Below the pieces are notes generated by a model that did no database searches, was not told the DNA's origin, and saw only the letters and a program-made list of their open reading frames with translations. From Tigriopus japonicus (lineage: Eukaryota; Arthropoda; Copepoda; Harpacticoida; Harpacticidae), in the NCBI GenBank assembly GCA_010645155.1, contig CM021316.1, positions 3,144,235-3,208,234 on the forward strand: 64,000 bases of DNA, written 5' to 3'. Below, piece after piece: positions 46,901 through 56,766 of the stretch (the stretch's first letter is position 1; every line of letters starts with the position of its first letter). The position numbers were made by a program, and so were the translations under genes.

Positions 46901-48387
46901 GTTCGTTTTACCTTCGCGGCATGCCAGAGTTCGAGGTCATCACAGATCATCGCCCTTTACTTGGTGTCTTCGGAAAGCCGTTAGCGTCCCTCAACAATAC
47001 ACGTCTTCAACGACTGTGCGAAAACCTTAACCAGTTTTCATTTTCCGTCACCTGGTCGGCGGGCAAGAATCACCTCATCGCCGATGCTCTGAGCCGATTT
47101 CCCGTTTTCGCCGCGGACCCCACCTTGGAGGTGGCTTTGTGCGCGACCATTTCGGAACTCGACCCGTCCTTTATAATAATTTCCAACAACACCGACGACG
47201 ACTACAACAAAATTCGTGATTGTATTGAGCGTGGTTACCCACTCCCTCGTACTCTCTCGCCATACGTTGGGGTCATTGATGAGTTGCGAATCGGTGAGGG
47301 GGCCGAGAAAGGATTGGTTCTATTGGGCGAACGCTTGGTCGTTCCTCGACCGGCTAGACGAAAAATTTTGGAGTTGCTACATCTATCCCATTCTGGAATA
47401 ACGAAAACCACAGAATTAGCCAAACAACTTTATTATTGGCCGGGAATGACTAATGAGATCGATCATTGGATTCGCAGATGTTCAGTCTGCGTTAAAGCCT
47501 TACCGTCACAAGCCGCTGAACCGATCTTGTCTGGAATTGAGATCGCTTCTGGCCCCATGGAAGCCGTCTCCGTCGACTTGTTTGAATTGGAGGGGAAAAC
47601 GTTCTTGGTCATGGTTGACAGATTTAGTGGATACCCTTTCGTGGCCATGATGAGCTCGATCTCGACGGAGTCAGTTTGGAAGAAATTGAGGTTTTGGTTC
47701 AACGAGTTTGGTTTCCCACGACTTATCAAGAGTGATGGTGGACCTCAATTTCGACGAAAATTTGGCGAGTTGTGCTCCGAGTTTGGAATCCTGATCGAGA
47801 CCAGCTCCCCATACAACCCCCGAAGCAACGGCCTGGTGGAAGCGGCCGTCAAGCAAGTCAAAGGCTTGCTCAAGAAAATGAATGGCGTGGACGGAACGGA
47901 TTTTCGAGAGGCCTTTCTCGAGTGGCGTTCAACGCCACGAGCGGACGGACATTCACCGGCTGCGGGATTCTTCGGACGGCACCTCCGAACACGCCTTCCG
48001 AGCGCACGCTCTACAGAGTTCCAACCGGAATTACGAGATAGTGTGGCTTCGGCCAGAAAGGAGGTCGATGAGCGGAGAGTGGCCGCTGCAGCTGGACACA
48101 CATTGGCCACCTTAAAAGTGGGTGACCGTGTCCACATTCAACACCCCATTCACAAAGATTGGTCTTTCAACGCGGGAATAGTGCGAGAGATCTCCAAATC
48201 TGGCCGGTCGTACACAGTTGACACCCCCGCCGGACAATTCGTCCGGAACCGTCGCTTTCTCCGACTCGCCTCCAATGAGCAAGCTCATGATGTCAATCCG
48301 CCTCCCATTCCAGTTGTTCCCGTAGCGAATAGTCCGATAATTCCACGCCGAAGCCGTCGGGTTCGCCGCGTTCGCTTCGATATCTGA
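43987..48387 (+). CDS. gag-pol: Gag-Pol polyprotein of the Ty3/Gypsy element (1466 residues)
   Basis: Structural and replication polyprotein in a single uninterrupted frame from an ATG 148 bp after the LTR. Gag occupies about residues 1-355 and ends in two zinc knuckles: a CX2CX3HX4C variant near 320 and a canonical CX2CX4HX4C at 339-352. An aspartic protease follows, with DSG at D424. Reverse transcriptase has D703 and an IIDD box with D768-D769 in place of the usual YVDD or YIDD. RNase H has D914 and a DALSRF terminus. Integrase has an HHCC zinc-binding region (about 1132-1168) and a DDE triad D1197, D1250, E1285 with a D-E spacing of 35. The C-terminus is arginine-rich. Frame and catalytic residues appear intact, so the copy may be autonomous. 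No frameshift separates gag from pol, so Gag excess would need another mechanism, such as protein processing or stability. Confidence 0.97.
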   Translation: MGLKEQAANRKSQITKKINLIRDLNQPGADVERLWRLLNEAEKKLDEMMDLYDDFAAEQSLEVDVKTILVEKTKATDEYSAKCAEIATLLMARERSSTSSTATSSSGGMRQREQDHHPQFKPISDMKPFLLSSESEPFEMRVWIQKFKSYYKASHIEVLDLEGRKSMFKNFLTCDLSVVIENDIDKATSIEACYTIIEEHFIEIKPIFTRRLALFRIKKDKRPFKDFIADLRRQAREAELSSMTVDQLLVFLALAGSREERVLFGKLREMKNPTMNDLMEKATQLEGVLKDVTSPVTVTSSIVEPPISAEAILAAVAANCGGCGYPHAREACPFRDRPCYACGKTGHIKSVCRKRSPSGSPSSRARPRERSRRGSPGVRYDGETSRSPSAARLNTIRSKSSEMEFVILSCSNDNCEFSIKALPDSGAARTVIPMMTCPKGTRLDSSLTVLSAANGTYLRNLGKFNFNCQAKNGPNVIVSAAVSPDISVPLIGRNDLMALGILPHDFPAVHQCNAIVATVGVNDAKPVIDNKHLKSTNCPQMKPLSDVQIADIERAVSRIEGTMDKDVKRVRQFLYSSADVMVTSLGDAAGSMKGEPMKIELDENKKFKPYHVTTARSIPLHHEQPSSKLCQELVRAKMMVRCPENTDWCAPAHFVPKSDGNVRMVIDYRKLNQATKRPVHPFSSVPDLMHQILPESQWFAKLDAVHGYFQIPLDERSSYLCAFLLPDGKYRPLVAPMGWKGSGDVFSLRTDLAFEELKRKKWIVKIIDDICVQAVTFTELLERLEVIIQICRENGIKLSIKKFEIGQTVKFAGFIVSSTGMRPDPTKLAALREFPTPKSLTELRSFLGLANQLGAFIPDLQHSTVKIRELLKKTSAWLWLPEHDAEFCKAKKLLTSSAVVQPFDPSLQTQLLTDASRLHGLGFALIQREKALDGKGKIRLIQCGSCALSLAQKNYATIELELSAIWFAVQKCSFYLRGMPEFEVITDHRPLLGVFGKPLASLNNTRLQRLCENLNQFSFSVTWSAGKNHLIADALSRFPVFAADPTLEVALCATISELDPSFIIISNNTDDDYNKIRDCIERGYPLPRTLSPYVGVIDELRIGEGAEKGLVLLGERLVVPRPARRKILELLHLSHSGITKTTELAKQLYYWPGMTNEIDHWIRRCSVCVKALPSQAAEPILSGIEIASGPMEAVSVDLFELEGKTFLVMVDRFSGYPFVAMMSSISTESVWKKLRFWFNEFGFPRLIKSDGGPQFRRKFGELCSEFGILIETSSPYNPRSNGLVEAAVKQVKGLLKKMNGVDGTDFREAFLEWRSTPRADGHSPAAGFFGRHLRTRLPSARSTEFQPELRDSVASARKEVDERRVAAAAGHTLATLKVGDRVHIQHPIHKDWSFNAGIVREISKSGRSYTVDTPAGQFVRNRRFLRLASNEQAHDVNPPPIPVVPVANSPIIPRRSRRVRRVRFDI

Positions 48388-48555
48388 TAGAGGGATTGTT
48401 CCGGTTGATCCTTCGAACCGAGATGAACACGTGATGAAGAGCTATTTCCGCGCGCACGGTTAAACATCAATGGGGAGAGCCGAACACCATGAGGAAATCA
48501 CATCTTTTTGTTTTTCAAATTATAATGCATTTATCTTCAAGATGTTTCGATAATT

Positions 48556-48564
48556 GGGGGGAGG
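48556..48564 (+). promoter_or_regulatory. Polypurine tract of the retrotransposon
   Basis: A pure purine run, GGGGGGAGG, lies immediately before the 3' LTR. This is the expected position for the plus-strand DNA primer. Confidence 0.85.
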
Positions 48565-48681
48565 TGTAGTATTGTCTAGTCGATAACCATATCGGTGGTC
48601 AGCTGAATACACATTGACATATTTGTTCTCGTCTAAGACACGTGTTCTCTCTCCGTCCTCCTAGGCCACGCCTATACCCCA
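48565..48681 (+). repeat. 3' LTR (117 bp)
   Basis: Same sequence as the 5' LTR by direct comparison, with the same TG...CA ends. Followed by the second GATCG target copy at 48682-48686. Confidence 0.97.
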
Positions 48682-48752
48682 GATCGCTTTCCTCTTTGAT
48701 TGTGGGTAAGACATGGAAGCAACCCAGTTACCAATATTGGGACATCAAAGGA

Positions 48753-49330
48753 ATGGAGAGCAAAATAAGGAGAGGGGATTTTCGAGGTAACGGAAAGACT
48801 GATGGAATTCGGGTGAGTTCGCCAAGGGCAAGTTTGCCATTTGCCAGACAACCAATTACTTCCACCCTAGTTGACACTTTTCGAGAGGAAAACTATTTAA
48901 TAATGCCTCGTCTGCTATAGTACATTTCAATCTTCCTTGACTTTGAGCTTGGATGAGTGGATTTCTCGATATTGAACCTGAAAGTGATGCCAAATCGGCC
49001 ATTTGCCGCTTCTGACGCCATGGATTCGGAATCAATGGCACTTGTGGAATAGCTCTCTAAGGGGTCCGTTTTGAAAGGCCAAATATCGCTTGGATCGCGA
49101 TCTAGAGAAAAAGTTAATTGCATTTTCGTCTTTTTTTCTTTAAAGTCTGATGGGAAGCAAGTGAACATGGAGGAGTTGGAAGTGGAAACGCCAGAGGCTT
49201 TTCCACGTCCTAACATTGAAAATCTCATGCCAAAGGCAACTCGAGCGGGTATCCATTCTGCCGTAGAAGATTTTTTTCACTTTCCAAAGAGTCCTCTTTC
49301 TTTCTTGAATGAGACGTTAAATATCGCCAG
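48753..49330 (+). CDS. Unrecognised host gene fragment, two candidate exons
   Basis: Exon A ends at 48812 with donor CGG|GTGAGT in phase 0. Exon B, 49146-49330, begins after the acceptor CTTTTTTTCTTTAAAG in phase 0 and ends at donor CCAG|GTAGGT in phase 2. The join keeps one frame. Exon B encodes about 61 acidic residues with protein-like composition (MEELEVETPEAF, HFPKSPLSFLNETL) and no domain I recognise. The ATG at 48753 is a guess; the frame is open upstream to the retrotransposon insertion, and an alternative acceptor GTGGGTAAG| lies at 48710. No later exon was found. A minus-strand frame with its own good acceptor overlaps the intron (48893-49100), so orientation is not fully settled. 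Confidence 0.35.
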
Positions 49331-52300
49331 GTAGGTAGCTCAATGGTGGGCACAAATTTGGGACATGTAAGAGGAGATATGTCCTTCAAATCAGAATGGT
49401 GACACCATCAAGATTATAAAGCAGCTCCTTTCATTGTTGGGCACCTCTTCAATTTTGAAGACGTTCCTTGAATATTAGATCGATATCTCCGACGGGTTGT
49501 CATTTTGCCATGAATTTGTGGTTATCTCATTATTCGTACATTTGTCATAAGAGCACAATTAAAGCTTTTGCATGCATTTAGGTTTTAGGTTTTATCCACG
49601 AATAAAACAGCTGTTTCCCAATTCTGAGGGGCGAACGAGGTACATCAATTGCATGTAATTTCACAATGACGTAAACGCTATTCAATAAAATGGAAAATTC
49701 CGGAATACTTGTAAACTGTGCAAGTGTTGGAATTATTAGACATTCGGTAAAAATTCGTCTCTGGTTCCCGTGAAAGAAATGATGGCAAAATCAAATCCAG
49801 ATGTTTTTCGGTAGAACCTATTCCATCTCTTCGCAACGCAAATCATCCTTTGCGAGAGAAAGGTAAGGATTGTGTCCTGTTTAGGTTGACATGAGATTGT
49901 CATTCAAATAACAGATCAGTGTGCCTAGGTATAAAATCATCAAGAACTCGATTCATTTCAAAACAGTCATTGAAAATAGCATTGGCTAGATTTTCCCTTA
50001 AAATAGTTTTGTCGAGTAAAACAAGGCATTAGAATGTGGGAAAGAAAATGTGCTTCCCCTTGCTTGTAACAAGTAATTTAAATGGTGTCCCAGGGTGTTT
50101 TGCGGGTTTTATCATGATTTTCAACTTTATAACCATCACTTGCACATTCTTTTCGTTACCTTGGCCAGTGATGCAAAGAATACTTCATTGGTTTTAATTG
50201 TTGATTGCATCAACATTTTTGATGTCCAATATTTATTCATTTTCCAAACGGTACTTTGCAAAGGCATGTCAACAGCTTGACTCTTTGTTGTGAAATCAAC
50301 CTCAAAACCAAAACCAACTTTTTTTGACCCAAAATCAACAAGATGGGTGAACGCATCCTTTTCGATTGCTCTCAAGACAAAACAAAAATAACATTGTATG
50401 TAGGCTTATGATCAGACATATTTTGCCTTAAGTTATCTTTAAAAGCCAAAACCACTTGTAGAAATAAATCTTTCTCTCTAAAATCAAAATAAATTTGATT
50501 GTGTAGTATTTAAGAACCGGCAAAAACTTTTGGAACTCTGAATATGGTTTAGAATCTCCAACGCAACATAAGTAACTGAGGGGTGTAAAGCATAAGGCAG
50601 ACTCTGCCACGAGATGTTTTCTATGGAGTTGAATTTCTTCGAATTGTACACTCAAATCTATAGTTTTCTTTTGGCGTTTTTCGTGATGCTTGTCTCGAAA
50701 GAGTCTCTTTTTCGGTCATAAAGTTAAATCTTACGAAAGATGTGCCAACAAAAGAGACGTCAACTGAGAAATGAAACAAAGAGGGTATTTCGAGTGTTAA
50801 TAATCCTTTTTCAAATCCTGCCACGTTAATTTCATGACGTTTGTAAAAATAATCATCCATAATCTGCCGTTTTAACACTGAAATCAAAAGCCCTTGATTA
50901 TTGTCGGAAAAAGGTATCTTAGAAATTTGCCAATGCAGAATCCGTCATCCACTATTCGTTAAGTCCTATATGTGTGTCACTAATTATGTACATAGCTGCT
51001 TTAAAGTGGGATTTTCACACTAGATCTTTTTATTGGTGTTGGTGATTCAACGTTAAAATTGTGATCACGTTTTGGCTGAAACGTCGCTTGCGCTTCAAAG
51101 TAAGCCACCTGCCAATCTGATGGAGTGAACCATTTCGCTTTCGTCAAAATAGGTGAAAGCATTCTTTTTTATGAGATTGGAAAAGTGAAATTTGCATTCG
51201 CCCAATTTGAGTCGGTAAATCCGCCGAGGTTTAGGAAAATAAATTTCGAAATTCAGGTTCCTTGGTACACTAGCAGGTACGAAGCTCTTCCACTCGAAAG
51301 TTTGCAATGAGTTTTGTTAATTGGCATTCTCACTAACTGAAATAATGGAGGTTGGAGTGACAGGTCCTCTAATAAGTTGGAAATTAGTTGGACAAGTTAA
51401 AAAAATAATGGCGTTGTCAAAACTTCTATCCTGAAAAGGTATGCTTCCAAGCAATGAAACGTGGGAGAAAAGTCAAATAAACACAACTAGAGTAGCCTCG
51501 ATCAAGCTAATAAGACAAGACGACATTTCCACCACTTTTCTAAATTGTTCCGAAATCGGAACAAAAATAGACCAACCACTATCAAAGAGTCCGTCATCCA
51601 TGTTTAACCTTGCATAGAATCCTACCAAATGAATGAAAACGACGTAGAATGTGCTCGATCCCATCAATCAAGCATCAAAACACGTCTGAAAAGTTTTCTC
51701 TTTTTCCCTTTCTTACCTAAAACCTTCTTTTTGAGGCAGATGGATGGCCAATACACTACCTGGATTGCTTTCGGGAACGAGTCCTCAATCAAGTTACTCC
51801 TTCACCCTCCAACAACTGACCCCGTCTTTACGAGGCAGAAAAAGTAGGCATGGATCACTTCTAATCAACCGTAATTGAATTTGATCCGAAAGAGGAGAAA
51901 TTTTGGGGTTCCAAGACCATTTGGTCCAGGAACAACTCTGTTGTGTTCAGTTGTACTGTAAGCTTCATGGCGTTGAGCTTCTTATAGTATTAATTACAAA
52001 ACTGTCAAGATTAGAAACATCAGACAATAGCAACCTTCACAACCATGTCACTTTCGCGTACGATGAAGTAAGAATCGGATGAAGAAGTGGATGATGTTCC
52101 GAGCTGCAAATTAGAGCACTATTCGAGGAGAGGCACCAATCTTGGAGAAAGAAAGTGGATCAGGGAAATTCCTTTGTCTCATGATCGAGCTCACTTGTGA
52201 CTGACAAGCGATACACACCAAAAAGCAATCTCGTCATGGAGGTCTCACTTGAGTGAAAGAAATCTTGGAAGAGAAGTACGAGATATTTCGTTAGGTTCCA

Positions 52301-55300
52301 CTTTGGATCCAACATGCAATCAACAGCTATTACAACAAAAGCAAATGTCAACATCAATCATGGAGAGAGCAACTACGGTTCATGCACTAAAAGACGTTTC
52401 AAGCGTAATTGCTCCTCTAAACTATGTTGGTCCATGTAATCGCATTTCCAGCAATGTTTTGTTCCACAAGGATAACAAGTTCGCAAGGATGTTTCCAGAT
52501 GGTAGAGCTTGTTTCATCTAGTTGCAAAAAAATGGTTTTCAACGTGAGATTCACATCTGAGGGTAGTTCTTTACCAGCAAGATTGCACTTAAATAGTTTC
52601 AACAGCGAGAGATTGATTCTCATCTACAACTCCGCTTTTCTTTCGGGTTGCGTTTTGATGCGTTGTAAGTTGTTATCTTGCCAGAACATTCGGACATTTT
52701 GGTCCCTGCAAAGTGCATTCCTCTGCGCTCATTCTGGTTTGTTCCATTAAACGAATGCAAGACGAAAACCTAAGGAGAAGGTTCCTTCTTTTTTTCTTTC
52801 TTTCTTTAAAACAAACATTCGTGAAACCCTTTTTGATCATTCAAAGCAGTCAGATCTGGAACTCCAGTTCCACAGATCCCACTCGGTGCAAAGTTATTCG
52901 ACCTTCACTTTCCAATCCGACCTCTAGTGGAAATCACCCCGAGCTAACCATAAAAAAATAACTTGCTCCCATTCACCGCTGTCTCACTCGCCAAACTTCA
53001 AGGTTTTAAGACCACATTACATACCGAAAACCGTTCCAAGATCCCAGCCAAAATAAAAAAGAAATTTTGAATTCCGTCACTGCCAGTTTACAGTACCAAT
53101 AACCGAGAACAAAGGGGAAGAACTCCGTTGTGAAAGAGTAAGAAAAACTAGACGCCGCCTGCATTCTCGTACACACTACGTATACTTTAGTTGTTCCACA
53201 AATGGATTCTCTGTCTCCGAATGGTCCCAATGACGTTTAGGCTGGCTTGGAACTTGGAACAGGGTCATCTCTTCATTGTCTCAATCCTTTCTCGAGTGGG
53301 GATTTAAGCACCAGCCATTTAGCAGAAACGCGCTTCTTATCGGATATCATTAAAAACGCCCGGAATCCCCACTTCAAGATGAACAGTGGAGAGAACGAAC
53401 GGGTTTCTTTCTTGGAAGGTATCAAGACCAGAGATTGAGCAAGGCCAATTAGCCGAGAATCTTGCTGCAACCACTGATGACGGTAGTTATTTTAAAATTC
53501 CTTGAACCGAGAGGTCCCAAAGTTAAAGCTGAGGAACAAGTGGAATGGTGACAGAGCCAGATCTTTGCAATTATCCCACGACTCTGGGATTTTCTCGGAC
53601 CTTTTTTGCTCTTCAGATTTTGCAGCTTCCAACTTGCATTTTGGCTCGTCTCGTTTTCGTATCAGTGGCGGGATTGTTTGGAGTCAAAGAAAAGGTCGGT
53701 CTCGATCCTGGGAAACGAAAAGTGAGCTCCTAAACGACGCTTGTCGGAAAGTTTCTAAGGTGTTCCAGTTAATTTAAATGAGGTCTGAAAACTATTATAC
53801 ATTGGGTACCCTCATATTTACTTATGAACTCAGTGACGACAGTGTTCGTAAAGTTCCTGGCTCGTAACTTTTGCACGCCTGGAAATGTAACCCATTTCCT
53901 GTTCCTCCTGTTCCTCCGATTTTCGCCCCATTGTGCTCCATGTTGGGGAAACTGGGTTGGGGAAGGAATTTAAGTTTATTGAGCTCTTCCTCTGGTTTCG
54001 ATGCCAAACTGACTTTTGAGAATAACTCTGGTGGACTTCATCCTACATAAACTACTAGAAAGCATAAGTTCCAAAAAGACAGTGCTGATTACTTGGAGAG
54101 AGACAACAACTTGGTCATAAAACAATACAGAGGAAGAAAAATACAATTGTGCTTTGTCTTTTTTGGATCCACGATCTGTGTTGGCAAGAACATGGTTTTT
54201 GCAAGTTTTTAGTGCTTTTTGTTTATCTTCCATAATAGAGTCTGTCTGAGCATTTCTTTTTCGATAGCTCGAGTATGTTTACAACGAAAACCCATTGTCA
54301 ATGGATTTATGCAACGGATGAGGTTTACAAAGCCTCTCTGAACTACTGTGTCACATAAAAGCAGGGATTACATGACATTTTTGATCATATTTTTTTCTCT
54401 TGGCTCGAGGCTTATCTCAAGTGATGTTATCAACATTTAATCTAAATCTCCTCGCATGGGTTTACATTAATTGAACATTGATTGAATAAAGAAGAAGAAC
54501 TTCAAAATATCACATTTTTTGATCCCTCGAGATTTGGAGGAAGAAACCCGTGGAGACAGACCAATTATTTACCCAGTGTTACATGATACTTTAGAGGTCT
54601 CCTTAAAAAACGAGCCGATATTCTATCAAAGCAGACTTCTTGCCCAGGTTCTGGCTTCCGCAAACGAGATCCAAGATCGAGATGTTTGTCCCATTGGAAA
54701 AGTTTCATTCCTGCCTCCCAAACTTGGATCCTCTTTCCGAAACACGAGATGATTTTTCTTTGACGGCCAGTTTCGAAAATCGAGACGCTTGAGCCAGAAT
54801 CGACTCCAAGTCTTGACATCGCAATCTTCTTTGGTACAGAAGTGAGTGTGGTCTTTTCATTTGGCCTTGACAAACTGTCGAACGAGAAACGCGGTCAGTG
54901 AGCAGACCAGACACCTACTAAGTAGATCTCAAGTCGGAAATTGAGCGACTATCTCGTCCTTTTGTGCCTGACTCTAATCAGTTTGTTATTGATTTCTTCC
55001 TTAGTTATATGATATGTTGAGCTTGAACGTCTTTGGAATCAAATCAAATACATTGGGATCTCATTCCAGGACCATACCTTGCTTCGTCGGAAGTTTGCTC
55101 AATTCGAGGGCATCTGTTACAAAGCACAAAAAGTCCATTTCATACAACGAGCGTCTGTTCCATATTCAGCAAAGTTTCTTTTTCGATTTTCTCCGACCAA
55201 TCTTGTGGATAGAACTTCTTTTCCTATATACAACTATCAGAATTGCATACTCGACATTCTTTCCAATGAGTTCGTGTGTTTGTATATTTGTCGGACCATT

Positions 55301-56521
55301 AAGAACCATGTGGTCGTTTCCACTTCATTGCAACGGTTCGTTCGAAAACTTTCATAACCAATGCCATTTCCCTTTTTCAATCATTACCTGTCAAAAATGA
55401 GGAAAAAGCTGGTTGGCAAGCTTACCTTGACAATCGACTAAAAACACTTTCACGAACACGTTTTTCCTTGGTATTGTCTTTGAACAAGATCTGAACACAC
55501 GTGGACCATATATTGGACCAATGCTCTTGAAGGAACTGGAACCAAGCACTCACAGAATGTTCCTTTTGATTTTGACGCGAGCGCCTAAAAACGACGGGCA
55601 CGCTCCACGATAAACGGAACAAGCGCGCGCGCTCGTGTTTTTGGAGCGATTGGGAAATTGGATTACCCAACACCCACAGATCATCACATTTTGGGTATTT
55701 TAAGTCTCTAATCTTCTAACCAGAATACTCAAGGGGTTATAGGGGATTATTCTTTTTGCACGAATCTAACTGCCATGCTTGATAAAGTCTCTATTGGTTC
55801 TGCAGAGCCCACAGTAGTAATTGTGGCATCTTTGGCCAAAGCCTCCAAATGTGTCCTCATTTTAATCCTCTTTTATTAAAGGAAAGTCACGGAAATGGCC
55901 GGAATTCGGCACTAAATCACGAGCTATTCCTCCCCACCATGTTCATGCATAATTAGGGTATCCCGCCAGTTTTGCCAGTCACACACGGAGAATTGCACTA
56001 GTAAGTAGGCCATTCAATTGAGAATGTCAATGACACGTTCCTTTGCAAGGAGATGAGTTATGGGGTTGATTCAAGTCTCACCAAAGTGCAGCAAACGTCA
56101 TACCAACGTTTGAAACCCCTTTTTCAGACCTCCAGACTATCTTTTCCATGAGTCATTAATTACCTTTAAGAGTGGGACTCTTGGGTTCAAAATTATACAC
56201 CCTTGCTTTTTCCAGGCAAATACCAACGCCTTGAAATGAAATGACATTTATTCCTATTTACGACAATTGGGAGAAGCTCTTTTTTAAATAAGTAACGTTG
56301 TGGAACGACTTTTATACGAAAAAAATAGCTCAAATAATAACACTGAAACAACTGCGACATTGGGAGAGCCAACTCCAAAGAAGTATATCCAAGAGCATCA
56401 AATTGCAAAAAAACGTAAGAAGGAAGCACAACGCAACGAGCTGATTTTTCAAGAGCAGACCGTCAATCCCAAAAAATGTTTATAATAGTGCCCAAGTGAA
56501 AGGACTCTTAACCAAGGTATT
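49331..56521. other. Intergenic or intronic DNA, no gene recognised
   Basis: About 7 kb with many short frames. The most protein-like is 54519-54752 (plus), about 75 residues from a non-ATG start to a stop codon, with no known motif; an equally long minus frame overlaps it. A TTAGAGCACTAT word matching the 467-bp foldback element terminus lies at 52111-52122. A (CTTT)n microsatellite lies near 52789. Confidence 0.35.
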
Positions 56522-56766
56522 AGGTCGGTTGTTGAGGTACAGTAGTTTGAAAATATGGTAGAAACATACCCAGGAGCATGCTGTAGAAGAAGCGTATGAG
56601 ATGGCGTAGAAATGGCCGTGCTCGATCAAGTTTGTAGGCTGCGTTTTTCAATCTCGGCTTATGTAGCAAAACTTGATCGGGCATGGTTATTTCTAATCCA
56701 TCTCATATGCTTCTTCTATGTAGATATGTTTCTACTGTTCTTCAAAACTACCTTAACAACTGACCT
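56522..56766. mobile_element. Foldback MITE, AGGTCGGTTGT family, copy 2 (245 bp)
   Basis: Starts AGGTCGGTTGTTGAGGTA and ends ACAACTGACCT, with long inverted arms including GTGCTCGATCAAGTTT and AAACTTGATCGGGCATG and the shared centre GGCTGCGTTTTTCAATC. Clearly the same family as 33686-33924. TA precedes the left end; TG follows the right. Confidence 0.85.

Larger units (their letters stand above)
43722..48681 (+). mobile_element. Complete Ty3/Gypsy LTR retrotransposon (4960 bp)
   Basis: Two 117-bp direct LTRs (TG...CA ends) bound a primer-binding region, one long gag-pol frame and a polypurine tract. The 5-bp target duplication GATCG is at 43717-43721 and 48682-48686. By eye the two LTRs are identical, which indicates a recent insertion. 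The pol order protease, reverse transcriptase, RNase H, integrase is that of Ty3/Gypsy. Very short LTRs and a fused gag-pol recall the Mag lineage, but clade placement needs a reverse transcriptase phylogeny. No envelope frame is present. Confidence 0.97.

Noticed and set aside
44232..48137. Many overlapping frames inside the retrotransposon
   Set aside because: All are shadows of the single gag-pol frame.
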